Source of the DNA: Pseudomonas helmanticensis | GTDB lineage: Bacteria; Pseudomonadota; Gammaproteobacteria; Pseudomonadales; Pseudomonadaceae | Assembly: GCF_900182985.1 (NCBI RefSeq) | Contig: NZ_FXUY01000001.1 | Location: 4,289,501-4,353,500 of the forward strand | Length of the DNA stretch: 64,000 nucleotides | Reading direction: 5' to 3' | The notes under the pieces: model-generated | Told to the model about the DNA's origin: nothing | The model's database searches: none | Seen by the model: only the letters and a program-made list of their open reading frames with translations | Translations under genes and position numbers: made by a program | Shown: positions 1 to 8,779 of the stretch, one piece after another | Numbering within the stretch: position 1 is the first letter of the stretch | Layout: each line of letters opens with the position of its first letter

Positions 1-1215
1 ACAATCGACGCCTTCAATCCCGATGAACTGATCCACCCCGGCGATCCGCACCCGCTGATCCTCGACAGCCTGCCGCTGCCCGAGCCGATCGCACAGGCTC
101 TGGCAGCCATCGACCCGGAGCAATCCGAGCAAGACATCCTTTTCGCCCTGCCGGATTCTCCCGAGCCGTCCTACAGCTCCGTGGCCAAGCACATCGAAGA
201 AACCCTGATTGGCCTGCTCGACGACCTGACCCTGCCCGAGCGCCACCGGCCGCAAGCCGAAGCCATGCGTGAGCGACTGCAACATGGCCTGAACTGGTAC
301 GAACTGATCCCGATCCTCGACGATCTCGCGACGTTGATGCTGGCGATCACTGACAGCGGCCAGCACGAATTCGAAGCCTACTTGCAGCAGCTCAACGAAC
401 GCCTCGAGGCGTTTCAGAGCAACCTGCAAGCCGCCAGCGAGGGCCATGCCGACAACAGCTCGGCGGCGCGAGCGATGGACACGCAGATTCGTGAGCAGGT
501 CGACGGCCTGCAGACCAGCATGCAGGAAGCGGCGGATCTCGACGACCTCAAGCAAGTGCTGGAGAACCATCTCGAAGGCCTGCTCGGCACCATGGATCAA
601 CACCAGAAACAGCGTGATGCCCGCGAGCAGGAAGTCGCGACGCGGCTTAAAAGCCTGTCCGAACGCGTGGCGCACATGGAGCAGGAAGCCCAGGGTTTCC
701 GGGAACACCTTGAAGTGCAACGGCAGAAAGCCCTGATCGACCCGCTCACCGGCCTGCCCAACCGCGCCGCGTGGAGCGAGCGTCTCGAACACGAGATCAA
801 GCAGTGGCAGCAGCATGGCAATACCTTGAGCCTGGCCATGCTCGACCTTGATCACTTCAAGCGGATCAACGACAACTACGGTCACCTGGCCGGCGATAAA
901 GTCCTGAAAATCATTGCCAGCGTGCTGCGCAAACGCCTGCGCGGCGCGGATTTCATAGCCCGTTTTGGTGGCGAAGAATTCGTCCTGCTGCTACCCGCCA
1001 CTCCGCCAGCGGTCGGCGCAAAACTGCTGGAAACGCTGCGCGCGGCAATCGAAGCCTGCCCGTTCCACTTCAAGGGCGAGCGTGTGACGATCACCATTTC
1101 CATGGGCCTGGCGTCATTCAAGCCGGGAGAGCACAGTGATCTGGTGCTGAAAAGAGCCGATCAGGCGCTGTACCGGGCGAAAAATGCCGGGCGCAACCGC
1201 GTCGAGCTGGGCTGA
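1..1215 (+). CDS. dgcP: Diguanylate cyclase DgcP, C-terminal part (5' end outside the window)
   Basis: The frame is open to the left edge with no stop, so this is the last ~404 residues of a longer protein; the GTG at 181 is internal and not the start. The order is an acidic N-terminal stretch, a helical, probably coiled-coil middle, then a GGDEF domain over roughly the last 165 residues. The active-site motif is GGEEF (nt ~970), preceded by RGAD at the usual five-residue spacing, so the product-inhibition I-site looks intact. The enzyme makes cyclic di-GMP from two GTP. P. aeruginosa DgcP (PA5487, ~670 aa) has this layout and sits beside ampDh2, as here. Family assignment is firm; the symbol rests on synteny. 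Confidence 0.85.
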   Translation, partial: TIDAFNPDELIHPGDPHPLILDSLPLPEPIAQALAAIDPEQSEQDILFALPDSPEPSYSSVAKHIEETLIGLLDDLTLPERHRPQAEAMRERLQHGLNWYELIPILDDLATLMLAITDSGQHEFEAYLQQLNERLEAFQSNLQAASEGHADNSSAARAMDTQIREQVDGLQTSMQEAADLDDLKQVLENHLEGLLGTMDQHQKQRDAREQEVATRLKSLSERVAHMEQEAQGFREHLEVQRQKALIDPLTGLPNRAAWSERLEHEIKQWQQHGNTLSLAMLDLDHFKRINDNYGHLAGDKVLKIIASVLRKRLRGADFIARFGGEEFVLLLPATPPAVGAKLLETLRAAIEACPFHFKGERVTITISMGLASFKPGEHSDLVLKRADQALYRAKNAGRNRVELG

Positions 1216-1316
1216 GCCAATTGTTCCATTTTGTTTAATTCCGCCCGCTGACCGTCGGGACGCAAGGCAGTACGTTACACTGTTGCATTACTGTCTTGCG
1301 TGTACTGCCTTCTGCC

Positions 1317-2099
1317 ATGAAATTTTTTACTTTCCTCGCGTCGCTGCTCGTTCTGGCCGGTTGTGCCAGCGGCCCGCGTTACGACACCAGCCATCCTTCG
1401 GCCAATTACGACAGCCGCATCCAGTTCGTGATCGTGCATTACACCTCGGCCTCGCTGGAGCGCTCGCTGCAACTGCTGACCCACGGCGAAGTCAGCAGCC
1501 ATTACCTGATCGGTGACGACAAGGCTGGCACCGTCTACAAACTGATGGATGAAAACCAGCGCGCCTGGCACGCCGGCGAAAGCCAATGGCAGGGCCGCAC
1601 GTGGCTCAATTCCAGTTCGATCGGCATCGAAATCGTCAATCCGGGCTTCAAGGACACGCCGACCGGACGCCTGTGGTATCCGTACAGCGAGGCGCAGATT
1701 CAAGCGCTGATCGCCCTGCTCAAGGACATCAGCAAACGCAATGGCATCAGCCCGCGCCACATCATCGGTCACAGCGACATCGCGCCGCTGCGCAAGCTTG
1801 ATCCGGGGCCGCTGTTTCCATGGAAACGCCTTGCTGCTGAAGGCCTTGGCCTGTGGCCCAACGAGCAAGCGGTGGCACGCCAACAAGCGCTATTGAGCAG
1901 CAGCGAATTACCGAGCATCAGCTGGTTCCAGGCGCAATTGGCGCACATGGGCTACGACACACCGCAGACCGGTGAACTGGACGTCGCCACTCGCCATGTC
2001 CTCGCCGCGTTCCAGATGCATTTCCGTCCAGCACGTTTCGATGGCACGCCAGATGCGCAAACGGCCGCCCTATTGCTCGTACTGAATCAGACAAAATAA
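1317..2099 (+). CDS. ampDh2: N-acetylmuramoyl-L-alanine amidase lipoprotein (AmpDh2/AmiD type)
   Basis: This 260-residue protein begins with a lipoprotein signal peptide and lipobox LAGC (Cys16), which sets the start at 1317 rather than the in-frame ATG 21 bases upstream. An Amidase_2 (zinc amidase) domain follows: VHYTS supplies one zinc histidine (His41), and the HSDIAPLRKLDPG stretch carries the second histidine and catalytic residues. The C-terminal ~65 residues resemble a peptidoglycan-binding helical domain. The family cleaves the amide bond between MurNAc and L-alanine. In P. aeruginosa, AmpDh2 (PA5485) lies beside dgcP and is involved in wall turnover and AmpC control. A 12-bp inverted repeat flanks the gene. 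Confidence 0.9.
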   Translation: MKFFTFLASLLVLAGCASGPRYDTSHPSANYDSRIQFVIVHYTSASLERSLQLLTHGEVSSHYLIGDDKAGTVYKLMDENQRAWHAGESQWQGRTWLNSSSIGIEIVNPGFKDTPTGRLWYPYSEAQIQALIALLKDISKRNGISPRHIIGHSDIAPLRKLDPGPLFPWKRLAAEGLGLWPNEQAVARQQALLSSSELPSISWFQAQLAHMGYDTPQTGELDVATRHVLAAFQMHFRPARFDGTPDAQTAALLLVLNQTK

Positions 2100-2172
2100 T
2101 GACGCCCGCCCGACGGTCAGGGCGAAATTGCAATCAGCAGCTATAACTCATTGGTAATTCTTCGGATATTCC

Positions 2173-3789
2173 ATGATGGTTGCTACCCGAGAGACGCTGC
2201 GTAGCTGGTTTTATCGCCCCTGGTTTTTGGCGATGATCGCGGCCGTCCTCAGTGCCAGCCTGCTGATCGCCGGCGCAATGTTCGTCGCGATGCATCAGGT
2301 CGAGCAGAACGAAAGCCAGGAAATGAACGCGCAGGGCGAACGCTTCCTCGCCCGTCTCGAACAATTATTCGGCCAGTTGCGCGAAAGTCTCGATGATCTG
2401 GAAGCACAACCGTTGCGCAGCTGCGACGACGAGATGATCGCCACCCTGCAGCAAGTCACCTTCAATTACCGCTTCGTCTATGAGGCGGCTTACAGCGATG
2501 GCACGCGAACCTGCTCCAATCGTCCGCGCCAGGAAGCTCTGCCAGTCGTCCGCCAGCCCGACATCAAAGGCCCGACCTACAGTTATTGGCTGAACACCAC
2601 CACTGAACCCGATGAAAACCGCGCCGCGCTGATGCTCGGACGCGGCAATTTTCGCGTGGCCACGTCTCGCGGGCATCTGACCGACATGGTCGACCTCTCG
2701 CCCGGCAGTAGCCTGTTGGTCGTGCTGGATCACGGCACCCGCGCCATCCCGGTACTGGGTACAGAGCAAGCCTGGCCACCCACCGAACACTGGCCGCCGA
2801 AAAGCCGCGAGGCCCTGCAAGTCACACAAACGCGCCTTGTCTACCGCATGCCCACCGACAACCCGGAATATCAATTGGTGCTGATCTCGCCGCGCACCGG
2901 CATGCACATTCCTGCCGTCTGGTGGTGGATGGTGCCCGCCTGCCTGTTGCTCGGCGCACTGGCGGGCTTTCTGGTATTCCTGCTGGTGCGCCAACGCCAG
3001 TCACTCGACGCCGAATTGCACGGCGCGATCCGTCGTGGCGAGTTGCAGGTGCTCTATCAACCGATCTTCGACCTCGACAGTCGCAACTGCGTCGGCGCTG
3101 AAGCTCTGCTGCGCTGGCGCCGCCCGGACGGCACGCTGACCAGCCCTGACCTGTTCATTCCAATGGCGGAAAACACCGGACAGATTCGCCAGATGACCGA
3201 TTTCGTCCTCCAGCGTCTGCTCGAACAACTGGGCCAACTGCTGCGTGCCAACCCGCAACTGTATATTTCGGTGAACCTCGCCGCTTGCGACGTCATGGTG
3301 CCGCGCATCGGCCAGGTCATGGCACGGCTGCTGACGTTGCACCGGGTGGCGGCGCGGCAGATTGCTTTCGAAGTCACCGAACGCGGCCTGATCGATGTGG
3401 TGGTGGCGCGGGAGAACCTGCAAGCGTTGCGTGATGTCGGCCACCAAGTGCTGATCGACGACTTCGGTACCGGCTATTGCAGCCTCGCCTACCTGCAAAC
3501 CCTGCCGGTGGATTGCCTGAAGATCGACAAGGCTTTCATCGACGCGCTCGGCCATGACGCGGCCAGCAGTGGCGTCGCCCCGCACATCATTCACATGGCG
3601 CAGGCACTGGATCTGAAGGTGATTGCCGAAGGCATCGAGCTGGAGTCGCAAGCCGAATTGCTCAGCAGCGAAGGCGTCAAGTTCGGCCAGGGCTGGCTGT
3701 TCGCCCATGCCCTGAGCGCGGTGCAGTTCATTGAGCTGATCACCCGGGGCCGGCGCCTTGCCGCGCGACGCATGGACGACGAAGCTTAA
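2173..3789 (+). CDS. CSS-motif/EAL cyclic-di-GMP phosphodiesterase
   Basis: This 538-residue membrane protein has a TM helix at ~17-40, a periplasmic domain to ~245, a second TM at ~248-272, and a cytoplasmic EAL domain from ~278. The periplasmic part has the cysteines of the redox-sensing CSS domain (LRSCDD and TCSNRP). The EAL domain keeps EALLRW, NLAACD, EVTERG, DDFGTGY, LKID and AEGIE, so it should hydrolyse c-di-GMP to pGpG. CSS-EAL enzymes of this build are known to respond to periplasmic thiol oxidation; that this one does is inference. A start at the next codon (2176) is equally possible. Its stop codon overlaps that of convergent kinB by four bases. Confidence 0.88.
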   Translation: MMVATRETLRSWFYRPWFLAMIAAVLSASLLIAGAMFVAMHQVEQNESQEMNAQGERFLARLEQLFGQLRESLDDLEAQPLRSCDDEMIATLQQVTFNYRFVYEAAYSDGTRTCSNRPRQEALPVVRQPDIKGPTYSYWLNTTTEPDENRAALMLGRGNFRVATSRGHLTDMVDLSPGSSLLVVLDHGTRAIPVLGTEQAWPPTEHWPPKSREALQVTQTRLVYRMPTDNPEYQLVLISPRTGMHIPAVWWWMVPACLLLGALAGFLVFLLVRQRQSLDAELHGAIRRGELQVLYQPIFDLDSRNCVGAEALLRWRRPDGTLTSPDLFIPMAENTGQIRQMTDFVLQRLLEQLGQLLRANPQLYISVNLAACDVMVPRIGQVMARLLTLHRVAARQIAFEVTERGLIDVVVARENLQALRDVGHQVLIDDFGTGYCSLAYLQTLPVDCLKIDKAFIDALGHDAASSGVAPHIIHMAQALDLKVIAEGIELESQAELLSSEGVKFGQGWLFAHALSAVQFIELITRGRRLAARRMDDEA

Positions 3790-5576
3790 ACCGTCAGCGC
3801 CATATAGAACTGCGTGCCCTGCCCCGGCCGCGAATAAACGCCCATGCGCCCGCCGTGCAACTGGACAATTTCCTTGCACAGCGCCAGGCCGAGACCGGCG
3901 CCGCCCTTCTTGCGTCCGACCTGCACGAACGGCTCGAAAATGCGTCCCTGCTGGCCATAGGCAATGCCTTCGCCGTTGTCTTCGACACTGATGATCACCC
4001 GCTCGCCATGGCGCCGCGCCTGCAAACGGATCTGGCCGTCGCGGGCGGTATGGCGCAGGGCATTGTCGATCAAGTTGTCGAGCACCCGATCCAACTGCGC
4101 CTGATCGGCCTGCAAGCGCGGCAAAGGTCCCTGCACTTCGACAGTCAGCGCAATGCCTTTGCCCGCCGCAAAGTCGGCAAACCGCAATTGCGCCTGCTCC
4201 AGCAGATCTTCAATGGAGCACGGCGCCAGCGACAGTTTCTGCAAACCGTTCTGGTAGCGTGAGAAATTGAGCAGATCGTTGATCAACTGCATCAGGCGCT
4301 GCATTTCTTCATTCACGGTATCGAGCAGATCCGCCTCGCGTGAATCCGCCGGAAACTTCGCCCGCTCACGGAACAGGCCGAAGGCCATGTGCATGCCGGT
4401 GACCGGTGTGCGCAGTTCGTGGGAGGCGCGCAGAACGAACTCGCTACGGACCCGCTCGAACGCGCGCTGCTCGGTGACATCGTGCAGCACCATCACCGCA
4501 CCGAGGATGTGACCCTGGGTGTGGCTGACCGGCGTCAGGCTGTAGGTCAGCAGGCGTGATTCGCCATCGACCTCAATGCTCAAATCTTCCGGCGCTCGCT
4601 CAAGCGTGCCACCGCGCAAGACCAGTTGCAGCTGCGAATCCAGCTCCGGCCGTTGCAGCGCCGAGCCCAAACCTTGACCGAGGCGATCATCGTCCCAGCC
4701 CAATTGGCGTTGAGCGACCGGGTTGAGGTGCTCCAGCTGGCCCTGGCGGTCGATCATCAATAAACCGTCATCGATGCTGTCGAGCACCGCCTGCAAGCGC
4801 TGCTGGCCGGCCAGCAGTTCGTCGACGTTGGTCGCCTGATGCTCACGCAGCGCTTCGGCCATCAGCCCGAAGCGCTTGGTCAGCTGGTTCATTTCCATGG
4901 CCGAGGAAATCGGCAGGGTCACTTCGAAATTGCCTTGGCCGATGTTGTCCGCCGCCTGCGCCAGCGCCTCGATCGGCGCACCGAAACGCCGGGCGATGCC
5001 GTGAGCCGTGACGAAACCGATGATCAACACCGCCAGCCCGACCAGCCCGAGCAGGCCGGCGACCAACAACGCGCGGTCGCGGGCGTCATGCTGCACCGCA
5101 TTGATGTTGTCCAGTGCATGCTTGTGTTCGGTGATCAGGCCGTTGCGCAAAGTATTGAAGCGTTCCCGGAAATCGGCGTCGCTGCTCAGTGCGGTGGCGG
5201 GGTCGCGGGACAGATCGAAGGCTTGCAGGAAACTCAGGTAATCGGCCTTGGCCTGGCTGAAACCATACTGGCGACCGTCGCCCACCTGCTCTTGGGCGAT
5301 GCCCTCGTCAAGCAACTCGAAGTAATGCTGTTTGGAGGCTTCAAAGGCCGCCGGGTCAGGCTTTTCCGCGAGCATGATGATCAGTTGATCACCGAGCGTC
5401 TGCCGAAGCTTTAGCCCCAGGTCGAGGGTGACGAAGTTATTGCGCACCAGCGCTTCCTGCGATCCGGCCATTTGCATCACGCTGACCAGCCCGAGCAACA
5501 ACCCGAGCAAGGCCACCGTGATCAAGGCGGAAATGCTCAGGAACAAGCGGGTCCGCAACTTCATCGCCAGTTTCAT
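3786..5576 (-). CDS. kinB: Sensor histidine kinase KinB
   Basis: This 596-residue kinase matches the usual KinB length (~595) when started at 5576; the open frame runs further upstream but into algB. Residues ~11-35 are TM1, ~36-165 the periplasmic sensor, ~168-191 TM2, then HAMP, PAS (~255-370), HisKA with SHELRT (His386) and an ATPase domain with DNGEG and GLGLALCKEIV. KinB is the partner of AlgB; in P. aeruginosa it mainly keeps AlgB dephosphorylated and restrains alginate production. It starts 10 bp after the algB stop, so the two are surely co-transcribed. A second Met four codons downstream (5564) is an alternative start. Confidence 0.95.
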   Translation of the reverse strand: MKLAMKLRTRLFLSISALITVALLGLLLGLVSVMQMAGSQEALVRNNFVTLDLGLKLRQTLGDQLIIMLAEKPDPAAFEASKQHYFELLDEGIAQEQVGDGRQYGFSQAKADYLSFLQAFDLSRDPATALSSDADFRERFNTLRNGLITEHKHALDNINAVQHDARDRALLVAGLLGLVGLAVLIIGFVTAHGIARRFGAPIEALAQAADNIGQGNFEVTLPISSAMEMNQLTKRFGLMAEALREHQATNVDELLAGQQRLQAVLDSIDDGLLMIDRQGQLEHLNPVAQRQLGWDDDRLGQGLGSALQRPELDSQLQLVLRGGTLERAPEDLSIEVDGESRLLTYSLTPVSHTQGHILGAVMVLHDVTEQRAFERVRSEFVLRASHELRTPVTGMHMAFGLFRERAKFPADSREADLLDTVNEEMQRLMQLINDLLNFSRYQNGLQKLSLAPCSIEDLLEQAQLRFADFAAGKGIALTVEVQGPLPRLQADQAQLDRVLDNLIDNALRHTARDGQIRLQARRHGERVIISVEDNGEGIAYGQQGRIFEPFVQVGRKKGGAGLGLALCKEIVQLHGGRMGVYSRPGQGTQFYMALTV

Positions 5577-5586
5577 CGCCAGACAC

Positions 5587-6933
5587 TCACAAGTTGTACT
5601 GCTTGCGCTTGCGATACAGCGTCGAGGCGTCGATTCCGAGGGTTTTTGCCGCTTGATCCAAGGTTCCAGCGGTGGCGAGGACGGCGCCGATATGGGCCTT
5701 TTCCAATTCATCGAGACTCAACGCGGCGCCAACGCGCGGCGCATTGTTGGCGGGTTGTTCGGCCATGCCGAGGTGGCTGATTTCTACGCGCTCCTGTGGG
5801 CAGATGATGCTCGCCCGCTCAACCACGTTGCGCAGCTCACGAATGTTGCCCGGCCAACGGTAGCCGAGCAGCGCTTCACGGGCCTCGTCACTGAAACCGC
5901 GTGCCGGGCGTGCGTACTCTTTGACGAAGCGTGCGAGGAAGCGATCAGCGAGGGTGAGAATGTCCTCGGCACGTTCGCGCAACGGTGGCAGATGCAGGGT
6001 AATGACATTGAGGCGGTAGAGCAGGTCTTCACGGAAGCGCCCGTCGCGGACCATGTCTTCCAGATTAAGGTTGGTCGCCGCCAGAATGCGCACATCGGCG
6101 CGACGGGTGACTGGATCCCCTACCCGCTCGTATTCCTTGTCCTGAATGAAACGCAGCAACTTCGGTTGCAACGTCAAGGGAAAATCGCCGATCTCGTCGA
6201 GAAACAGCGTGCCACCGTCAGCCTGATTGACTCGACCCAACGTACTTTCGCTAGCGCCGGTAAATGCCCCGCGACTGTGACCGAACAATTCACTTTCCAT
6301 CAATTCGGCAGTCAGCGACGGGCAGTTGATGGTCACGCAGGATTTTTTCTCACGCTTGCTCCAGCCGTGAATTGCCCGGGCCAGCTCGCCTTTACCGGTA
6401 CCGGACTCACCGAGGATAAGGATGTTGGCATCGGTGCTCGCCACCTGGCGCGCAGTCTCCAGTACGACTTTCATGGCCGGGCTGTGGGAATCGAGACCGT
6501 CCTTCGGTTTGCGCATCTCGCCTTCGAGTGCTTCGAGACGCGCCGACAACTGGCGCACCTCAAGTTGCTTGGCGGTCGCCAGACGCAATTGATCGGGGCT
6601 GCACGGTTTCACCAGATAATCAGCAGCGCCCGCCTGAATCGCATCCACCGCAGTATCGACTGCCGAGTGAGCGGTGACGATCACCACGCGCATCCACGGC
6701 GCCTGCACGCGCATTTGCGCCAGCACGTCGAGACCGTTGTCTTCGCCCAGACGCAAATCAAGGAAGCACAGGTCGAAAACCTGGCGTTGCAGCAAAGCGT
6801 CGGCCTGGGCCGCGCTGTTGGCAGTGGCGACCGTATAGCCTTCGTCTTCGAGGCAATAACGGAAGGTACGCAGGATGGCGGATTCATCATCCACCAGCAG
6901 AATGCGGCCTTGATGCTCAGTGGCAGATTCCAT
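5587..6933 (-). CDS. algB: NtrC-family response regulator AlgB
   Basis: This 448-residue protein has a receiver domain (acidic pocket Asp15/16, phospho-acceptor Asp59 in FLDLR, Lys109), an AAA+ domain with Walker A GESGTGKG (~175-182), the sigma-54-contacting GAFTGA loop (~222-227) and Walker B GGTLFLDEIGD, and a C-terminal Fis-type helix-turn-helix (QAAKTLGIDASTLYRK). AlgB activates alginate genes and has been linked to light and quorum responses in P. aeruginosa. The intact GAFTGA means it should be able to act on sigma-54 polymerase, which matters because a sigma-54-type promoter lies in the adjoining intergenic region, reading away from algB. Confidence 0.96.
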   Translation of the reverse strand: MESATEHQGRILLVDDESAILRTFRYCLEDEGYTVATANSAAQADALLQRQVFDLCFLDLRLGEDNGLDVLAQMRVQAPWMRVVIVTAHSAVDTAVDAIQAGAADYLVKPCSPDQLRLATAKQLEVRQLSARLEALEGEMRKPKDGLDSHSPAMKVVLETARQVASTDANILILGESGTGKGELARAIHGWSKREKKSCVTINCPSLTAELMESELFGHSRGAFTGASESTLGRVNQADGGTLFLDEIGDFPLTLQPKLLRFIQDKEYERVGDPVTRRADVRILAATNLNLEDMVRDGRFREDLLYRLNVITLHLPPLRERAEDILTLADRFLARFVKEYARPARGFSDEAREALLGYRWPGNIRELRNVVERASIICPQERVEISHLGMAEQPANNAPRVGAALSLDELEKAHIGAVLATAGTLDQAAKTLGIDASTLYRKRKQYNL

Positions 6934-7171
6934 TTTTCCTACGCTCCATAGTGATTGGTCTTGGGTTAGTCCCGGAAAAATCGGGCAAGTTGCATGGTTG
7001 ATTCTGAACGATGCCAGCCATAGGAGGGTAGCTCTCTCCTTCCATTACGGCCAATACGTTGATTTTGTTGGTTTTTTAAACAATCACCGGTTTGCAGGGC
7101 GTTGCCTGCGTCCTTTTCTGACATCTGCGACCGGCTCGCAATTCCATAAGAATGAATTCTCCTACGAAATA

Positions 7172-7209
7172 ATCGTGCATTGCGCACGATCGCAGATGAC
7201 CCATCGTGC
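7172..7209. promoter_or_regulatory. Palindromic upstream activator-like element with extra half-site
   Basis: ATCGTGC and GCACGAT form inverted 7-bp arms around a 5-bp centre (7172-7190), and a third ATCGTGC follows at 7203-7209. The position, about 100-130 bp upstream of the sigma-54-type promoter, is where enhancer-binding proteins normally bind. The binding protein is unknown; AlgB, encoded next door, is the obvious candidate by inference. The site could also act on algB, whose start is ~240 bp away on the other side. Confidence 0.55.
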
Positions 7210-7282
7210 AGGATGCGTCGCTATTCATTTTTTACATCTATATAAGCCTTTGATTTTATTGATTATTTTTCAATTAAAAAAT

Positions 7283-7298
7283 TGGCACGCAGGCTGCA
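7283..7298 (+). promoter_or_regulatory. Sigma-54 (RpoN) -24/-12 promoter
   Basis: TGGCACGCAGGCTGCA matches the RpoN consensus (TGGCAC-N5-TTGCA type), with the GG and GC dinucleotides exactly 10 bp apart. Transcription should start near 7309, about 50 bp before the ATG at 7361. A very AT-rich stretch (about 7224-7284) separates it from the upstream palindrome and could serve DNA bending. The rest of the 427-bp algB-side gap (6934-7171) shows nothing further that I can identify. Confidence 0.7.
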
Positions 7299-7360
7299 AT
7301 ACCTCATTCAGCCCGGGCAGATCAGAACTGCCCCAACCGAATAAGAGTGAGGAACCCAGG

Positions 7361-7648
7361 ATGACTCGCCAACGCGCCGCCCAAGTACGCATCTCGCCAC
7401 TGCACATCCAGCAAGGTCTGTTTGGCGTACTTGCGCTGCTTATCACCCTGATTGCTTGCCAGCAATACCTGCGCTGGGAAAACAGCCAGCAGCCAGAGGC
7501 ACCGCTGATCTCGATGCAGCACAGCACCCAGAGTCATTTCAGCGCTGTCAGCAGCACCCAGGACGACAACGCGGCGATGCACATGATGGCGGTCGATCAG
7601 GCGCAGCCACTGGATCAAATGCCACGTGAAGAGCGTTGGGTTTTCTGA
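7361..7648 (+). CDS. Small single-pass membrane protein of unknown function
   Basis: This is a 95-residue protein that I do not recognise. The short basic N-terminus is followed by one hydrophobic helix (~residues 17-35, GLFGVLALLITLIAC) and a polar, Gln/Met/His-rich tail. A type II orientation with the tail in the periplasm fits the positive N-terminus. The ATG at 7361 was chosen because GAGG lies just upstream and because the open frame further upstream runs through promoter sequence. It is the first gene after the sigma-54-type promoter and probably heads a unit with the DUF1328 and Ivy genes. Confidence 0.7.
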   Translation: MTRQRAAQVRISPLHIQQGLFGVLALLITLIACQQYLRWENSQQPEAPLISMQHSTQSHFSAVSSTQDDNAAMHMMAVDQAQPLDQMPREERWVF

Positions 7649-7652
7649 CTGA

Positions 7653-7889
<237 letters not shown>

Positions 7890-7891
7890 CG

Positions 7892-8356
7892 ATGACTGTT
7901 TTAAAGACACTGGCAGCCGCCCTGCTTCTGGGCGGTAGTGCCATGGCGATGGCGGCCAACGATGGCCAGGCGCGGGTCAACGAACTGTTGAGTTCCGACC
8001 CGCAATATCGCGAAACGTGGGAAGGCGTGGTGAAGAAGGAAGAACGCCTGCCGGAATGGGTGATGAACCTGTCCGGCACGCCGGACCAGCAAATGAATGC
8101 CGTGACTGAAGATGGCGACAAGTATCTGGTCGGCCCGCTCTGCGAATCCGCAGACAAGTGCCTGAATCACCGCTTGATCGTCGCGTTCAGTTTCGACAAG
8201 AAAGATGCCTACGCCATGCTCGTCGATGTGCCAGAGGGACTGCCGGCCGACAAGTCGCCAACGCGACATGCCACCTACCGCTTCCTCGGCAAACCCGATC
8301 AGGGCATGCAGGATCTGTTGATGGAAACGCTGAAAAAAGATCCGCAGTGGTACTGA
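7892..8356 (+). CDS. ivy: Ivy-family periplasmic inhibitor of C-type lysozyme
   Basis: This 154-residue protein has a Sec signal peptide ending near AMAA (~22). The mature domain matches the Ivy family, including a Cys-bracketed loop (CESADKC) at the place of the lysozyme-blocking loop. Ivy proteins bind and inhibit C-type lysozymes in the periplasm and protect peptidoglycan. PA5481 is the syntenic P. aeruginosa homologue. The classical E. coli loop CKPHDC is not conserved, so potency against vertebrate lysozyme cannot be assumed. It probably shares a transcript with the DUF1328 gene. Confidence 0.85.
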   Translation: MTVLKTLAAALLLGGSAMAMAANDGQARVNELLSSDPQYRETWEGVVKKEERLPEWVMNLSGTPDQQMNAVTEDGDKYLVGPLCESADKCLNHRLIVAFSFDKKDAYAMLVDVPEGLPADKSPTRHATYRFLGKPDQGMQDLLMETLKKDPQWY

Positions 8357-8379
8357 TTTGAACATGAAGGCAGCAGCCC

Positions 8380-8566
8380 TGCTGCTTTCCATTGCGCCCA
8401 CCCGAGGAGGGCCGGCGCATGACCAAGGGGCCGGGACGTTCTGACTGTTACAGGGTCGGAGTGACCTACGGGGACATGGAGTGCCTGCGCAAGGGCCGGG
8501 TCAGGGTAAGTAAAAGCTGCGCCGCAGGTTCGCCGGCCCACAGTGGTTCGACGGACTTGCGCTGAG
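8380..8566 (+). ncRNA. Candidate ivy-DE structured RNA (ivy downstream element)
   Basis: The ~190 bases just after the ivy stop are rich in GGA triplets and complementary GC blocks; for example GGGCCGG near 8492 can pair with CCGGCCC at 8533-8539. A conserved RNA motif named ivy-DE has been described downstream of ivy genes in Pseudomonas, and the position fits. I could not align it to the Rfam model, so the edges are approximate. A 48-codon frame (8419-8565) behind GAGGAGG overlaps it and is the alternative reading. Confidence 0.5.
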
Positions 8567-8727
8567 CTTTCAATCGATCAAAACGTTGATCCAGAGCGTC
8601 CAGTCCTTCCTTTTTATCGTCGACACTGCGCGCGAAAACATTACGCGGTGTTTCATGGCGACCGTATATCGAGAAAAAAACCTTTTAAACAGTGGGACTT
8701 CTAGTCTTCCCGCGTAGGCTTTTTCCT

Positions 8728-8746
8728 AAAATTCTCGACGAATTTT
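8728..8746. repeat. 19-bp operator-like inverted repeat upstream of gltP
   Basis: AAAATTC and GAATTTT form perfect 7-bp arms around TCGAC. The site lies in the long gap before gltP and looks like a binding site for a dimeric regulator. No regulator can be named from sequence. Confidence 0.35.
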
Positions 8747-8779
8747 CTCGTTCAAAAAATAATCAATCTACGCTGTGAT

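Noticed and set aside
6920..7360. Upstream in-frame extension of the small membrane protein at 7361
   Set aside because: The extension crosses the sigma-54 promoter and palindrome, has atypical composition, and the ATG at 7361 has its own ribosome site.
8419..8565. 48-residue peptide frame behind GAGGAGG
   Set aside because: Kept only as an alternative: the position and pairing potential fit the ivy-DE RNA better, and the peptide has no recognisable features.
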